A stretch of 64,000 nt of DNA from Brachionus manjavacas (lineage: Eukaryota; Rotifera; Eurotatoria; Ploima; Brachionidae). Positions within the stretch are counted from its first letter, which is position 1. Each line of letters begins with the position of its first letter. A program made the translations under genes and the position numbers. Below are positions 61,773 through 64,000 of the stretch, piece after piece. The DNA is taken from assembly GCA_019054805.1 (NCBI GenBank), contig JAHQIY010000016.1:1-64000 (forward strand), given 5' to 3'. The notes below the pieces were generated by a model, which saw only the letters and a list, made by a program, of their open reading frames with translations, did not search any database and was not told the DNA's origin.

Positions 61773-64000
61773 TTTGGTTGCTTTTGGCATTTACAGATCA
61801 ATAAAAGGTCAAAGATACGAAAAGTTTTGCACATGGGAAACTTGCAAGTGATTACCAGTCACTTAGTTTTCAAGTCACTGCAAAATGGTCAATTTTTTAG
61901 CTACGATAATGATTAATAGCTCAAAATCAAGAGCGCAAAAAGTTCTAAATGATACAATTTACAGGAGTCAAAAAAAGTAAAAGAACAAGATTTTAGGCGA
62001 CTTCGAAAAAGAGCAAAAAACCCATTTTTTGACGTTTTTCAGATAGGTTTTTTGCAATGAATTTTTCGAAATATGGAAAACCGAAGACACCACTAGATAG
62101 ATCTTGAAATTTTATTGCCTTTGGCTTTTACAGATCAAAAAAAGGTCAATGATTAGAAAAGTTTTGCACATGGGAAACTTGCAAGTGATTACCAGTCACT
62201 TAGTTTTTCAAGTCACTGCAAAATGGTCAATTTTTTCGCTTAGATAATGATTAATAGCTCAAATTCAAGAGCGCAAAAAGTTCTACATGATACAATTAAC
62301 AGGAGACAAAAAAGTTAAAAGGACAAGATTTAAGGCGACTTCGAAAAAGAGCAAAAAACCCATTTTTTGACGTTTTTCAGATAGGTTTTTTGCAATGAAT
62401 TTTTCGAATTATGGAAAACCGATGACACCACTAGATAGATCTTGAAATTTTGTTGCCTTTGGCTCTTACAGATCAAAAAAAGGTCAAAGATTAGAAAAGT
62501 TATGCACATGGGAAACTTGCTAGTGATTACCAGTCACTTAGTTTTCAAGTCACTGCAAAAAGGTCAATTTTTTAGCTACGATAATGATTAATAGCTCAAA
62601 TTCAAGAGCGCAAAAAGTTCTACATGATACAATTAACAGGAGACAAAAAAGTTAAAAGGACAAGATTTTAGGCGACTTCGAAAAAGAGCAAAAAACCCAT
62701 TTTTTGACGTTTTTCAGATAGGTTTTTTGCAATGAATTTTTCGAATTATGGAAAACCGAAGACACCACTAGATAGATCTTGAAATTTTGTTGCCTTTGGC
62801 TTTTACAGATCAATAAAAGGTCAAAGATACGAAAAGTTATGCACATGGGAAACTTGCATGTGATTACCAGTCACTTATTTTTCAAGTCACTGCAAAATGG
62901 TCAATTTTTTAGCTCCGATAATGATTAATAGCTCAAAATCAAGAGCGCAAAAAGTTCGACATGATACAATTTACAGGAGTCAAAAAAAGTAAAAGGACAA
63001 GATTTTAGGCGACTTCGAAAAAGAGCAAAAAACCCATTTTTTGACGTTTTTCAGATAGGTTTTTTGCAATGAATATTTCGAAATATGGAAAACCGAAGAC
63101 ACCACTAGATAGATCTTGAAATTTTGTTGCCTTTGGCTCTTACAGATCAAAAAAAGGTCAAAGATACGAAAAGTTATGCACATGGGAAAATTGCAAGTGA
63201 TTACAAGTCACTTAGTTTTCAAGTCACTGCAAAAAGGTCAATTTTTTAGCTACGATAATGATTAATAGCTCAAATTCAAGAGCGCAAAAAGTTCTACATG
63301 ATACAATTAACAGGAGACAAAAAAGTTAAAAGGACAAGATTTTAGGCGACTTCGAAAAAGAGCAAAAAACCCATTTTTTGACGTTTTTCAGATAGGTTTT
63401 TTGCAATGAATTTTTCGAATTATGGAGAACCGAAGACACCACTAGATAGATCTTGAAATTTTGTTGCCTTTGGCTCTTACAGATCAATAAAAGGTCAAAG
63501 ATTAGAAAAGTTATGCACATGGGAAACTTGCTAGTGATTACCAGTCACTTAGTTTTCAAGTCACTGCAAAATGGTCAATTTTTTAGCTACGATAATGATT
63601 AATAGCTCAAAATCAAGAGCGCAAAAAGTTCTACATGATACAATTTACAGGAGTCAAAAAAAGTAAAAGGACAAGATTTTAGGCGACTTCGAAAAAGAGC
63701 AAAAAACCCATTTTTTGACGTTTTTCAGATAGGTTTTTTGCAATGAATTTTTCGAAATATGGAAAACCAAGACACCACTAGATAGATCTTGAAATTTTGT
63801 TGCCTTTGGCTTTTACAGATCAATAAAAGGTCAAAGATACGAAAAGTTATGCACATGGGAAACTTGCAAGTGATTACCAGTCACTTAGTTTTCAAGTCAC
63901 TGCAAAATGGTCAATTTTTTAGCTACGATAATGATTAATAGCTCAAAATCAAGAGCACAAAAAGTTCTAAATGATACAATTTACAGGAGTCAAAAAAAGT
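61773..64000. repeat. 337-bp satellite, right flank (about 6.6 units)
   Basis: Same orientation and period as the main array, but a variable subset. Distinct variants include ggctcttac (62464, 63133, 63474), cttgctagtg (62520, 63531), gaatatttcg and agcacaaaaag. The unit at about 62850-62990 repeats the rare combination of the unit before copy 1 at 41510-41640 (gcatgtgatt, cttatttttc, agctccgat, gttcgacatg). Array edges on both sides of the element therefore share variant units. The array continues past the window end. Confidence 0.97.

Overview
The window looks like AT-rich animal (metazoan) nuclear DNA. It contains a long satellite array, GT-AG introns of only about 42-75 bp, and a large eukaryotic cut-and-paste DNA transposon. 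There is no sign of a bacterial operon, CRISPR array or rRNA/tRNA gene. Compact introns plus very long satellite blocks would fit, for example, a monogonont rotifer or another small AT-rich invertebrate. That is an inference; no host gene is present to settle it.

Layout. (1) Positions 1-42454 are about 126 head-to-tail copies of a 337-bp satellite. It is very homogeneous for the first 33 kb and increasingly variable towards the transposon. (2) 42455-49817 is a 3'-truncated copy of the transposon (copy 1). (3) 49828-51057 is about 3.6 further satellite units. (4) 51058-61772 is a full-length 10.7-kb copy with both terminal inverted repeats (copy 2). (5) 61773-64000 is more satellite in the same orientation. 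The satellite units before each copy carry the same rare variants, and the two copies are near-identical. The second copy therefore arose by tandem duplication of a satellite-plus-transposon segment of about 8.3 kb, not by a second insertion. The truncated copy is the product of the duplication breakpoint.

The transposon has TIRs of about 403 bp. It sits exactly between AAA and TTT of the satellite with no target-site duplication. Together with a DDE (DDE_Tnp_4 / PIF-Harbinger-like) transposase, this matches the group called Spy. It is unusually large and carries several genes in short-intron form. In order: a small multi-pass membrane protein (+); a GC-rich island with three unidentified minus-strand ORFs and a 40-nt palindrome; a protein with two tandem homeodomains (-); a 123-bp minisatellite (6 copies in copy 1, 3 in copy 2); a protein with a signal peptide (+); the transposase, in one long reading path with an N-terminal Cys/His zinc module, a helical region, the DDE core, a SWIM zinc finger and a C-terminal ubiquitin-specific-protease-like domain (+); and a single-pass membrane protein (-) that becomes visible only after joining three exons.

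Most reading frames are broken by 1-2 nt differences in homopolymers, often at different places in the two copies. Either both copies are decaying or the assembly keeps homopolymer errors. Comparing the copies usually shows which frame is ancestral. The accessory genes have no recognised function. Two or three membrane/secreted proteins on a DDE transposon is the most novel aspect of the window.
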